Below are positions 55,244 to 62,221 of a DNA stretch of 62,221 bases, piece by piece. Position 1 is the first letter of the stretch. Each line of letters opens with the position of its first letter. The position numbers and the translations under genes were made by a program. This DNA is from a virus. Under the pieces are notes generated by a model. The model was not told where the DNA came from. It searched no databases and was given only the letters and a program-made list of their open reading frames with translations. The DNA lies in the IMG/VR virus record IMGVR_UViG_3300001419_000005, positions 91-62,311 of that record; one strand, given 5' to 3'.

Positions 55244-55602
55244 TCATTGTCTCCATCTTCGTCGTCCTTGTCGGACTCAATGTCGTCAAGCATATTATCA
55301 ATCCAATCTCGCAGCTCATCTTCGGACATATCTCCGAGCATCTTTTCGATACTGTCCTCAGTAAGCAGCTGATCTTCATCGACATACTTAATATCAAAGT
55401 CTACATCCATATAGACTTCGTCAACGTCAGGCTTATCGCTTGCGTGGCTCACAAGCATATCAATAACCATGAAGGGCCAGTCCAGGTTAGGCACGCCAAG
55501 CATGACTTGCGTCTTCTTCTTGGCGTCCACCCTTTCCTGGGCCCACTTGGCGAACTTCTCGATGTCGCCTTCGCAGTGTAGATCAAACCGTACTGGCTTC
55601 AT
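55240..55602 (-). CDS. Very acidic hypothetical protein
   Basis: A 120-residue protein with a neutral first 60 residues and a strongly Asp/Glu-rich second half (VDEVYMDVDFDIKYVDEDQ, later DNMLDDIESDKDDEDGDNE). Such acidic small phage proteins often mimic DNA and inhibit host nucleases or polymerase; that is only a suggestion here. ATGA overlap with the previous gene. Confidence 0.72.
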   Translation of the reverse strand: MKPVRFDLHCEGDIEKFAKWAQERVDAKKKTQVMLGVPNLDWPFMVIDMLVSHASDKPDVDEVYMDVDFDIKYVDEDQLLTEDSIEKMLGDMSEDELRDWIDNMLDDIESDKDDEDGDNE

Positions 55603-55979
55603 GCCAGGTCCTTCCTGCTAATAACCCATCCCTTAGGGATGACATGAATCTGCCCGCCTGCTTGTCCATCTTCGATGATGGTAGACATGACGGACAGGGT
55701 GGTGGTAGTCTCGCGAACGAGTACCCCTGCAGTGAGAATCTTAGAGGGCTCCTGTTTAGCAGCCTCATAGAGATCCTCTGCTTCGGTCCAGCTAGCGTCG
55801 CCCTTACAAAAGGCGTCGCCCCAGATGATAGCCACGAAGCGGGGGCTATCATAGTGGCTCTTCAGCCAGGCTTCGGCTTCCTCAACCGAACAGGTATTCT
55901 GCTCTGAGGACTCCGTTGATGTCGAGGCTTCCGGTGGGTGGGCTAGGCTCGACCTCACACCCGAGCTGCTGCTCAGCAT
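55599..55979 (-). CDS. Hypothetical protein overlapping the RNA polymerase 3' end
   Basis: The frame from about 55885 down to 55599 reads as a compact protein (VEEAEAWLKSHYDSPRFVAIIWGDAF...IPKGWVISRKDLA). There is no ATG, GTG or TTG at the RNA polymerase stop, so the start must lie inside that gene: ATG at 55979 (given) or GTG at 55958, neither with a good ribosome site. Start uncertain by tens of codons. Function unknown. Confidence 0.55.
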   Translation of the reverse strand: MLSSSSGVRSSLAHPPEASTSTESSEQNTCSVEEAEAWLKSHYDSPRFVAIIWGDAFCKGDASWTEAEDLYEAAKQEPSKILTAGVLVRETTTTLSVMSTIIEDGQAGGQIHVIPKGWVISRKDLA

Positions 55980-58374
55980 ACGCCGTGAGCTGTTCGAGCT
56001 GGTTGACTTGGTGAACTTCAAGGAATGTCTCCTTAATGATCTGACGCATGGCAGGAATCTGTGGGGCAGGACACCCATAGCTGTCATGAATCATACTAAA
56101 ATTAATTACACCTGCTTTGTGCATACCCAGGATAGCGAGGCGCATGTGCGCCGCATCAAAGGAGTGGATGAAGTTAGGAGCGATGGCTCCCCTGGCGGAG
56201 GGTCCGTCAGGATTCTTAGTGGGCTCACCGAAGGTGACCTGCTGAATGTACTTCTTCCCGTATAGATGCGAGCGACTGACCTTAGGGACAAACTCTACGT
56301 ACTTATTTACTACAGTCATACCGCCGGGAACTTCCCAGCGCATATGCCTCCCGCTCTCAGAGTAGAGGTCGGAGATGTAGCGGACGTAGTCCTTACCCTT
56401 GTTGCTTTCCACCATGGCACCGTCCAATCCGTGGATGGTGAGGAAGGCCAGCTCATTAACAGCTGCGGCCATCTGATCCTTCGGTACCCAGGAGAGGTGT
56501 CCCTCTTCCCTGGCGTACTTACGAATCCCATGCGGTGTGATACCATAGGCGTCGCACATTGTGGCACGCTTAACGACCTTGCGATTCAGCGTGCCCCAGT
56601 AGTCGACGAACTTTTGACACCACTCGTTCCCTTGGTTCTCCGCCCGGTGTACCATCTCAGTGGTAGCGATGTCTGCTACGTACTGGTACAGATCCTGCGG
56701 CTTATCAACGGGGACGACGTTGGTCAGCTCAGCAATGACTGGATCCCTGCGGATCGCAGACCAATGCTGGCTGCCATTGCACGCGCCGTCGAGCTGGACA
56801 GGATACGAAGTCGTTCCCTCGCGCACGGCCTCGGCGTAATCTAGGATTGACGCCAGCCGTTGGAAGCTAGGATTCTTCTTCTTCGTTTCGTTGTCAGCCC
56901 ACAGCGAGGCTGTCTCTAGTGGGTTGTCGGCTACATAAAGTAACTGGTCGTGGTTGGCATCAACCCAGGCTACTCGGTCATCGAACGAGACCTTGTCTGA
57001 TGCTTCACCTTCCCATCCCTCGGCGCCATCCATGGCGTTGGCTAGGGCCACCTTCTGCCAGTAAAAACCCTCGTCGGTCTGCTGGATAGGGGTGGCGAAC
57101 TTCAGGAGACCTCGGTCGAAGTCACCCGCCTGCGGGCTCAGCATAGAACACACTGAGTACGCACGGCCACGGAAGTCCATGGTGTAGGAGTGATAGAAGA
57201 AGCCGAGAGTGTGGAGTTCCTTGGCGAGGCCAAGGCGTACACTCATCTGCATCCTCTTCTGATCTGACTTATGCCATTCAGACCACATCTCTGCCCGCTC
57301 AGCAATACGTTGCCGGCGGTCATGGAGTTCCTGCTCCGTCTCGTCACCCCTGAGATCGGATACTCGAGGCATAGATACACGATCTAGGTCACGGGGCGGA
57401 AGGTTACAGAACTCCCAGTTATTATTGAACATTGTCTCCATCACATCCAAGACAGGCTTGTTGATGGACCACTCAGTTCTTTGCAGGATATTAAGCGCGT
57501 CGAGATCATGCTGAGTGGGCTTACTTATCCCGTCGATTGTGTCCTTGCGGAGATTCAACTCCAGGGGACCACCAGCCAGCTCGAGCGTGTGCTCTACTGG
57601 CGGGACAATCATTGGACGATAGATCATCTTAAGGAATGCTTCGATAGCATGCAGGTTAACGAGGCGGTCGATGATTGCTTCATCGATGTAGACTACAGTC
57701 TCTGACTTGTAGGCTCCGCCCTTGTTAGTCCTGATCTGTCTCTGCTCTTTGTGGATGACCTTGGATAGCGTAGCGATATGTAGGATATGATTTCCTACCT
57801 CGGCTACCTCTCTTGGTTTCCAATCAATACCGCCCCCGAACTTCTTAGAGAAGGCGTCGCATCTCTTAGGCTCCCAGTTCTTTAGGAAGTGAGACTGCTT
57901 CTTCCAGTCTTCGAGGTTGGTGTCCTTAGCTCTGCGGTACTCGCAGATCTTCTTTACTGCTTTGCCTACCTGCTTAGCCAGGCTCTGGTATGAGTACTTC
58001 AGCTTACCTCCACGGTAGTCTGTTGTCTCATCCAGCGTCTCTTTAGACAGGAGCGTCTGAACAATCTCGGAGATGACAATAGCAGCGAGAGTCTCGGGCT
58101 CTAGGATAAAGAGCGGCGAGAACCATTTCTGAACCTTTACTGCATCGTAGTCAGGCATCTGCTTGAAGTAATCTAGCCATGCCGTGTACGGGGCAGCCGC
58201 CTGGTTAACAAACTCCCAGATGAGCTGCTGCTCTGGCGTACCCGACGACGGGTCATCGTCGTAGGATTTCCAGTATTGTTTAATAGAGTAATCTTCAATT
58301 TCCAATTCGAGCAACGTCTGCATCTGCACACGCTTCTTTCGCTCTTCCTCGGAGAGTGAGAAAAATCTTTCCAT
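55882..58374 (-). CDS. Single-subunit RNA polymerase, T7 type
   Basis: An 830-residue enzyme (T7: 883). Visible blocks are MDFRGRAY (399-406), catalytic Asp529 in QLDGACNGSQHWSAI, the O-helix KVVKRATMCDAYG (Lys602, Tyr610) and HSFDAAHMRLAI followed by MIHDSYG with catalytic Asp764. The ATG at 58374 has GGAGG close upstream. It would read the three repeated promoter-like elements. An AT-rich inverted repeat shared with the SSB gene abuts its ribosome binding site, which suggests control of its translation or transcription. Confidence 0.96.
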   Translation of the reverse strand: MERFFSLSEEERKKRVQMQTLLELEIEDYSIKQYWKSYDDDPSSGTPEQQLIWEFVNQAAAPYTAWLDYFKQMPDYDAVKVQKWFSPLFILEPETLAAIVISEIVQTLLSKETLDETTDYRGGKLKYSYQSLAKQVGKAVKKICEYRRAKDTNLEDWKKQSHFLKNWEPKRCDAFSKKFGGGIDWKPREVAEVGNHILHIATLSKVIHKEQRQIRTNKGGAYKSETVVYIDEAIIDRLVNLHAIEAFLKMIYRPMIVPPVEHTLELAGGPLELNLRKDTIDGISKPTQHDLDALNILQRTEWSINKPVLDVMETMFNNNWEFCNLPPRDLDRVSMPRVSDLRGDETEQELHDRRQRIAERAEMWSEWHKSDQKRMQMSVRLGLAKELHTLGFFYHSYTMDFRGRAYSVCSMLSPQAGDFDRGLLKFATPIQQTDEGFYWQKVALANAMDGAEGWEGEASDKVSFDDRVAWVDANHDQLLYVADNPLETASLWADNETKKKNPSFQRLASILDYAEAVREGTTSYPVQLDGACNGSQHWSAIRRDPVIAELTNVVPVDKPQDLYQYVADIATTEMVHRAENQGNEWCQKFVDYWGTLNRKVVKRATMCDAYGITPHGIRKYAREEGHLSWVPKDQMAAAVNELAFLTIHGLDGAMVESNKGKDYVRYISDLYSESGRHMRWEVPGGMTVVNKYVEFVPKVSRSHLYGKKYIQQVTFGEPTKNPDGPSARGAIAPNFIHSFDAAHMRLAILGMHKAGVINFSMIHDSYGCPAPQIPAMRQIIKETFLEVHQVNQLEQLTAYAEQQLGCEVEPSPPTGSLDINGVLRAEYLFG

Positions 58375-58390
58375 AGAAACCTCCAAAATT

Positions 58391-58411
58391 TTTTCAACCT
58401 ATTTTTGAAAA
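58391..58411 (-). promoter_or_regulatory. Inverted repeat TTTTCAA-N7-TTGAAAA upstream of RNA polymerase
   Basis: Same arms and spacer length as the element at 54177-54197; the full stretch reads AATTTTCAA, seven bases, then TTGAAAAAATTTT directly against GGAGG of the RNA polymerase gene. Its closeness to the ribosome site makes translational control conceivable. Confidence 0.6.
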
Positions 58412-58421
58412 TTCACGTACA

Positions 58422-60308
58422 TCAGATGTTGTCTGCGATCTCGCAGCTTCCACCTGAACAGGCCAACGTCTGACTAGACTTGGTCTCATCCGTGAGTTCA
58501 TAGTTGGTAAGCTTAGACCAGTCCAGCTTAGGCATGGCTGCAAGCGCAGCCTCATAGGTGTCCTTGTCGATGGCTTCCAGAGGAGCCTGCTTATACACGG
58601 CATCCTGCTTGGGCAGGAAGCTGAGACCCTGGGCGATATTCCAGTACTTTGTGTAGAGATCGGACATGATATCCATGTACTCGTCCTCGTTGTAGGTAAT
58701 AGTAACAGAAGGGTTGTGGTCAGTATACATCTGCTTGACCATAGCCCACGTTTCCAGCTGCGCCTTGGCGTTAGGCTCTTGAACCTCTCGGTCAACGCCC
58801 ACTGGGAAAGTGAACACCCAGGTGTTGGCTGGGTTGTTAACTTCGGGCTCACCGGGCACGCCTTGGTCAATCATCAGCTGGCACAGGGGATCCTTACGAT
58901 CCATCCTGACGCGTCGCAGATAATACTGACCCCATCGCTCATGGATGCCGCTGGAGCTGTCCACGAGGATGCTGACGGTCCCTGAGGGCTTCACAGTGGT
59001 GACAGCAGCGGGACGGTTGATGCCCAGCTTCTCTGCCCACAATTCAGCTGTTCGATTAGCCGACCGGCGGAGCTCCTCAAGGGTACTAGGTCCCCAGGTA
59101 CCGTCGGCCATACCAGTAAGAGAGACGCCAAGGAGGGCTTCCTCTTCGGTGTTGTTCTTCCACGCCTTACGGAGGTAAGGGAAGTTGGTACAGCTGGCCT
59201 GGATGCAGCCAATGACGGTTGCAGCCTGGACCTTCTTGACCAGATCGTCCTGGGTGTCCGTACTACGCATGACCACCTCAGTGAGGTTACAGAACTGCAT
59301 AGGACGCAGCGTGATCTCACCGCAGGGGTTGGTGCCGAAGTGATGATCGGCATCACGACCGATGTCTTGGGAGCAGCTCTGGGCTGCCTGGCGGTTGAAG
59401 ATACCTCGCTCGCCGGAGTAGCTCCGGTAGAGGCTAAGGGCTTCTTCCATGAAGACATCCACGGCAGGCTTGTTAGTGTGAACGGCGCTGTTGTTAGACA
59501 GAGCACGATACGGGTGGGTTTCCCACCAGTTGCCGGACTTAGCCAGCGCCATCTCCTTATCGTTGAGATCAGACAGGGAGATCATTGCCGATCGGCGGAC
59601 ACCGCCAACGATCACGCTGTTAGCGATGACGCAGGCCATGTCGTGGATCTCAATGGGTCGGAGGCGGCGGTCCTGGGCCTTGTAGAAAGCGTTGGTAATA
59701 AACCGCAGGCAATCCTCAAGGGGACCAGGGCCGCTTGCACGCCCTCCGAAGGTCTTCAGACGCGCACCGCTCTCCCGGATACCAGAGATATCCCAGGTGG
59801 GGTGCACTCCTCCGAGCAGCGAGGACATGAGTGCCTTGACGGCATCAGCCCAGCCTTGCTTGGAGTCCTTTACTTTAATAATAACTGACTCATCGCGCGT
59901 GATCTGAGGGACCACGGGCCACTTGTCGGTGACACGCTGTTCGACTGAGTAGCCGACGCCGGTGCCACACATGAGCACGAAGAGCAGCTCGGCCATAGCG
60001 ATGGGCGAGTCCAGCTCAAGGTACGAGCAGTTGTAGATACAGGTGTTGTCTCGGTCAGCTGCCGGGCCAGCGGTCATCAGGGACCGCATGCTAGGCATGA
60101 CGTCAAGGTTGTATACCATCTCTCGCAGGTCATAGTCGTATTCGCTCAGGGTAATGTCGCACTTGGCGGCCTGCTCAGTGAGCCAGCCATGCCAGCGGTC
60201 GACGGTTTCGCTCCAGCCCTCACGCCGGCCCAGCTCAGGGTTCCAGCGGGAGTACTTGGAGAGGTGGATATATTCTTGGAGCGGGCTCCATCCATCCGGG
60301 TATTCCAT
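58422..60308 (-). CDS. nrdJ: Class II (cobalamin-dependent) ribonucleotide reductase
   Basis: A 628-residue monomeric reductase of the Lactobacillus leichmannii kind. The radical-site block FGTNPCGEI (Asn327, Cys329, Glu331) and FCN (Cys340) are present, with a partner cysteine at 90 or 94 (NTCIYNC). A C-terminal CSGGSC pair would be re-reduced by thioredoxin-type donors. It makes deoxynucleoside triphosphates using adenosylcobalamin, without oxygen or a second subunit, so the host must have B12. The ATG at 60308 (AGGA upstream) is one base after the dUTPase stop. Confidence 0.93.
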   Translation of the reverse strand: MEYPDGWSPLQEYIHLSKYSRWNPELGRREGWSETVDRWHGWLTEQAAKCDITLSEYDYDLREMVYNLDVMPSMRSLMTAGPAADRDNTCIYNCSYLELDSPIAMAELLFVLMCGTGVGYSVEQRVTDKWPVVPQITRDESVIIKVKDSKQGWADAVKALMSSLLGGVHPTWDISGIRESGARLKTFGGRASGPGPLEDCLRFITNAFYKAQDRRLRPIEIHDMACVIANSVIVGGVRRSAMISLSDLNDKEMALAKSGNWWETHPYRALSNNSAVHTNKPAVDVFMEEALSLYRSYSGERGIFNRQAAQSCSQDIGRDADHHFGTNPCGEITLRPMQFCNLTEVVMRSTDTQDDLVKKVQAATVIGCIQASCTNFPYLRKAWKNNTEEEALLGVSLTGMADGTWGPSTLEELRRSANRTAELWAEKLGINRPAAVTTVKPSGTVSILVDSSSGIHERWGQYYLRRVRMDRKDPLCQLMIDQGVPGEPEVNNPANTWVFTFPVGVDREVQEPNAKAQLETWAMVKQMYTDHNPSVTITYNEDEYMDIMSDLYTKYWNIAQGLSFLPKQDAVYKQAPLEAIDKDTYEAALAAMPKLDWSKLTNYELTDETKSSQTLACSGGSCEIADNI

Positions 60309-60309
60309 C

Positions 60310-60690
60310 TCAGTCCTTTCCAGTTGAACCAAAGCCGCCTTCTCCTCTGACGGTGTCGTCGAGGGCGGTGACTTCGATGGGGTCTACATTCATATAGGGG
60401 ACAACAATAAGTTGTGCGATACGCTCGCCCACGGTAGGGACGTAGCCAGCAATCTTAAGGAGGATCTCACCTCGGTAGTCAGAGTCGATGATACCGACTG
60501 TGTTCTTGAGGTATAGCCCTTCAGACCCGAGGCTGCTGCGGGGTACAACCATGCCGAAGGTGCCTTCGGGGAGTTGGACACGCAGTCCGGTATGCACGGT
60601 GTCGCCATCAATAGCGGCAACAGTTAGGTCGAGGCCAGCGCTGTTGGGCGTGCCTCGTTGGGGCTCGGGGCCCGTGAATGGGAGAATCAT
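60310..60690 (-). CDS. dut: dUTPase
   Basis: A 126-residue trimeric-type dUTP pyrophosphatase. Motif 1 is NSAGLDL, motif 2 PRSSLG, motif 3 VGIIDSDYRGEI, motif 4 GERIAQLIVVP and motif 5 GEGGFGSTG. It keeps uracil out of phage DNA and supplies dUMP. The ATG at 60690 has AAGGAA upstream, so I prefer it to an earlier GTG. Confidence 0.96.
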   Translation of the reverse strand: MILPFTGPEPQRGTPNSAGLDLTVAAIDGDTVHTGLRVQLPEGTFGMVVPRSSLGSEGLYLKNTVGIIDSDYRGEILLKIAGYVPTVGERIAQLIVVPYMNVDPIEVTALDDTVRGEGGFGSTGKD

Positions 60691-60797
60691 AGGTATTCCT
60701 TGGGGCGACACCAGTTGTCGTAGCGGGACCAGAGGTCCGTAATAAAATGCGGTCGGGTCCGCAGCTTGTGAAAATGTCTAATTATCCTTCTCACCAT
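60687..60797 (-). CDS. Tiny 36-residue protein between two overlapping genes
   Basis: A frame of 36 codons (MVRRIIRHFHKLRTRPHFIT, then DLWSRYDNWCRPKEYL). Its ATG overlaps the stop of the 46-residue gene and its TGA overlaps the dUTPase ATG as ATGA, exactly the tiling used throughout this operon. AGGA lies about nine bases upstream. Basic and aromatic. The overlaps at both ends make it likely to be translated. Function unknown. Confidence 0.65.
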   Translation of the reverse strand: MVRRIIRHFHKLRTRPHFITDLWSRYDNWCRPKEYL

Positions 60798-60931
60798 GCG
60801 TGGGGATCCTCGTCGCCAGCATCGTGCCCCGTAGGGGTGACACGGCGGGCTTCTTCTTCTGCTCTCTTAGCAGCTTCAGCGATTGCCTTTGCGCAGTGAT
60901 CGTTTATCGGCCTGTTCTCTTGTGTATTCAT
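60791..60931 (-). CDS. Small hypothetical protein
   Basis: A 46-residue protein (MNTQENRPINDHCAKAIAEA, then AKRAEEEARRVTPTGHDAGD...) with one charged helix. GGAG lies seven bases before the ATG at 60931, inside the end of the preceding gene. It overlaps its neighbours on both sides. Function unknown. Confidence 0.65.
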   Translation of the reverse strand: MNTQENRPINDHCAKAIAEAAKRAEEEARRVTPTGHDAGDEDPHAW

Positions 60932-61277
60932 CGATGTGCTCCAGTAGAGAGTCGACGGATGCCTGCATGACATCGGCGTCTGCTCTTTCGCTGATCTTAA
61001 TAGTTCCGTAATAGAACTCCTTGGTGACGTAAGTAGAAGCGGCAACGTCGCCGTTCTTGCCTTGGTTCTTGATGACGATGAGCAGGGAGTTGAGCTTCTT
61101 GAGCTCAGTACCATTCCAGCCGCCGGCCTCGACGGACCAGCTTGGGGGTCGGCCTGCGTACTCCTTGATCTCGATCTTAGCGCCGAGCGTTTTGAGTTGC
61201 TCGACCTTAGAGTTCAGCATCTTCTGGTAAGAGGAGGCTGACTTCAGCTTTGGATAAATATATTCAGTTTTGTGCAT
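60876..61277 (-). CDS. Hypothetical early-region protein
   Basis: A 133-residue protein (MHKTEYIYPKLKSASSYQKM...), predominantly helical with a short central beta stretch, no recognised motif. ATG at 61277 overlaps the upstream gene by 14 bases and has GAGGAG in front. One of the first genes after promoter-like copy 3; might be a host-takeover protein. Confidence 0.72.
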   Translation of the reverse strand: MHKTEYIYPKLKSASSYQKMLNSKVEQLKTLGAKIEIKEYAGRPPSWSVEAGGWNGTELKKLNSLLIVIKNQGKNGDVAASTYVTKEFYYGTIKISERADADVMQASVDSLLEHIDEYTREQADKRSLRKGNR

Positions 61278-61488
61278 TACGCCACTCCTCGAGCTTAGCT
61301 TCGTACTCAGGAGATTCATGACCGAATTCTTCAGCCATCTCCATAAGTTCGATGCCGAGCTCATAGCGAGTCAGGCCTTTGCCGCGAGTGCGGTTGACGT
61401 CGCCCTTGCCCGTGTCGGTGGCCCTGTAGTTAGGACCTCCATTACGAGCTCGGGCTTGAGCCTTTCTTAGTCTATCATGTGCTGACAT
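61264..61488 (-). CDS. Small basic-then-acidic hypothetical protein
   Basis: A 74-residue protein with a basic first half (MSAHDRLRKAQARARNGGPN...) and an acidic helical second half (ELMEMAEEFGHESPEYEAKLEEW). First gene after promoter-like copy 3. No family recognised. Confidence 0.72.
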   Translation of the reverse strand: MSAHDRLRKAQARARNGGPNYRATDTGKGDVNRTRGKGLTRYELGIELMEMAEEFGHESPEYEAKLEEWRNAQN

Positions 61489-61575
61489 AATAAAACTCCA
61501 CTTGTAAATTCTAAGCTGTAATACTTAGTTGGTGATATAGATATAGAATGTACTCAAGTTCAACTTAGTATTTGA

Positions 61576-61597
61576 ATACTACTAAGCCATACAACCT
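61576..61597 (-). promoter_or_regulatory. Phage RNA polymerase promoter-like element, copy 3
   Basis: Third identical 22-bp copy, in a 131-base gap upstream of the 61264-61488 gene. As in copy 1, CTTAGTA in the element is followed by TACTAAG, giving an inverted repeat, here with a nine-base spacer. Unlike copies 1 and 2 it lacks the upstream GGTTTTTGA. Confidence 0.7.
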
Positions 61598-61619
61598 CAG
61601 CGGCCTTATATCGCCGGTT

Positions 61620-62162
61620 TTACTGGACGCTTCCGTCGTAGTTCTCTCTCCATGCCCAGCAGAAGATAGGCAGTCGACCACATAGAGCGAGCTCGGGCGC
61701 TTGCTCGGGGGTCATAGCGAGGACGTCAGCGAACATGGCGGTGTACAGCGCGGCGTTCGGGTAGATCGCCTTGCCGATCACTTCCCATACTGCATCGGTC
61801 ATCTCATCTCTCTTAATCAGCAAACTAGGCGGAAATTCTGCATCAAATGTGGATAAAACGGGGTCAGGCTCGCCTTCGGTGGCAAAAGAGCCTCCCCAAC
61901 CCGGAATTTTCTGCTTATTTCTCGCCAAAATAGCGATTTCTTGCTTGAAATCCTGGTGGGGCAAGTTCCACAGGCGGCAGGCCTGGGTGATCGGGGCATG
62001 AGCATTGCCGAGAGTCAAAAGTGCGGCTGCAACGGACTCGGGCAGAGGGCGGCCCAGTTGGGCCATAGACTTCGCCAGAACAGTGGACGCATTGTCTCGA
62101 CACGCGAGCAGTCGATGCATATGTTCAGCGGAAGTCCGGATGGAATCTTCGTAAGAGGTCAT
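61620..62162 (-). CDS. Hypothetical protein at the right end
   Basis: A 180-residue mostly helical protein (MTSYEDSIRTSAEHMHRLLACRDN...). AAGGACA precedes the ATG. It is the only gene upstream of promoter-like copy 3, so it must depend on a promoter beyond the contig end or on a host promoter, which suggests an early gene. A short GNAHAPITQA segment faintly recalls citrate synthase family proteins but is far too little for a name. Confidence 0.7.
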   Translation of the reverse strand: MTSYEDSIRTSAEHMHRLLACRDNASTVLAKSMAQLGRPLPESVAAALLTLGNAHAPITQACRLWNLPHQDFKQEIAILARNKQKIPGWGGSFATEGEPDPVLSTFDAEFPPSLLIKRDEMTDAVWEVIGKAIYPNAALYTAMFADVLAMTPEQAPELALCGRLPIFCWAWRENYDGSVQ

Positions 62163-62190
62163 GGTAGGTGTCCTTAGAGGGCTTCATGAT

Positions 62191-62221
62191 AGATCGGAAG
62201 AGCGTCGTGTAGGGAAAGAGG
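62191..62221. other. Illumina adapter sequence, not biological
   Basis: From 62191 the sequence reads AGATCGGAAGAGCGTCGTGT and continues AGGGAAAGAG, which is the reverse complement of the standard TruSeq universal adapter through 62220. The true contig ends at about 62190. Confidence 0.97.

Noticed and set aside
61620-62162. Citrate synthase-like protein
   Set aside because: Only a short GNAHAPITQA segment is suggestive; catalytic His and Asp context is not visible.
1-62221. tRNA genes, CRISPR arrays, insertion sequences, integrase or attachment sites
   Set aside because: None could be recognised by eye on either strand.

Overview
The window is an almost complete genome (or one large contig) of a strictly lytic, T7-like podovirus. 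Every gene I can support reads on the minus strand, so the biological order runs from 62 kb down to 1. The diagnostic set is a single-subunit T7-type RNA polymerase, a T7-type DNA polymerase and primase-helicase, a gp6-like exonuclease, portal, scaffold, capsid, tail tubular proteins A and B, T7-type fibre N-terminal domains, a gp18/gp19 terminase pair and internal virion proteins. I see no integrase, repressor, tRNA or CRISPR array. The cobalamin-dependent (class II) ribonucleotide reductase fits marine podoviruses such as the SIO1/cobavirus roseophages, so a marine (alpha)proteobacterial host is a reasonable but unproven guess. The last 30 bases are Illumina adapter, so the right end is an assembly end and not a natural terminus.

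Layout in transcription order. (1) 62.2-60.7 kb: small unknown genes around a repeated promoter-like element. (2) 60.7-47.7 kb: nucleotide and DNA metabolism, namely dUTPase, class II RNR, RNA polymerase, metallophosphoesterase, SSB, RusA-type resolvase, primase-helicase, DNA polymerase, dNMP kinase and 5'-3' exonuclease, nearly all joined by ATGA-type overlaps. (3) 47.7-37.4 kb: a second copy of the element, a tiny Cys-rich gene followed by a terminator, then portal, scaffold, capsid (also followed by a terminator) and tail tubular proteins. (4) 37.3-23.5 kb: six consecutive fibre or adhesion genes with two duplicated N-terminal anchor types, a collagen-like stretch, Ig-like and beta-helix-like regions. 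(5) 23.3-22.1 kb: a secreted ClpP-like protein and two small membrane proteins where a lysis cassette is expected. (6) 22.0-19.5 kb: terminase small and large subunits and a compact sulfotransferase. (7) 19.5-1.2 kb: three internal virion proteins, the last a single 4,668-residue polypeptide taking about 14 kb and carrying a zincin HEIGH motif. (8) 1.2-0 kb: about 870 bases of non-coding DNA with hairpins, repeats and a third copy of the promoter-like element, then one small gene and a hairpin.

How it fits together: the phage RNA polymerase probably reads three near-identical promoters, one heading the early/metabolism block, one the virion block and one the left-end leader. Dut, RNR and dNMP kinase feed dNTPs to the replisome. 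Intergenic hairpins whose G-U pairs work only in minus-strand RNA punctuate the late operon. Two very similar inverted repeats sit upstream of the RNA polymerase and SSB genes and may tune those two. The points most worth a second look are the giant zincin-bearing virion protein, the sulfotransferase, the secreted ClpP-like protein in a genome with no recognisable endolysin, and the repeated regulatory elements.
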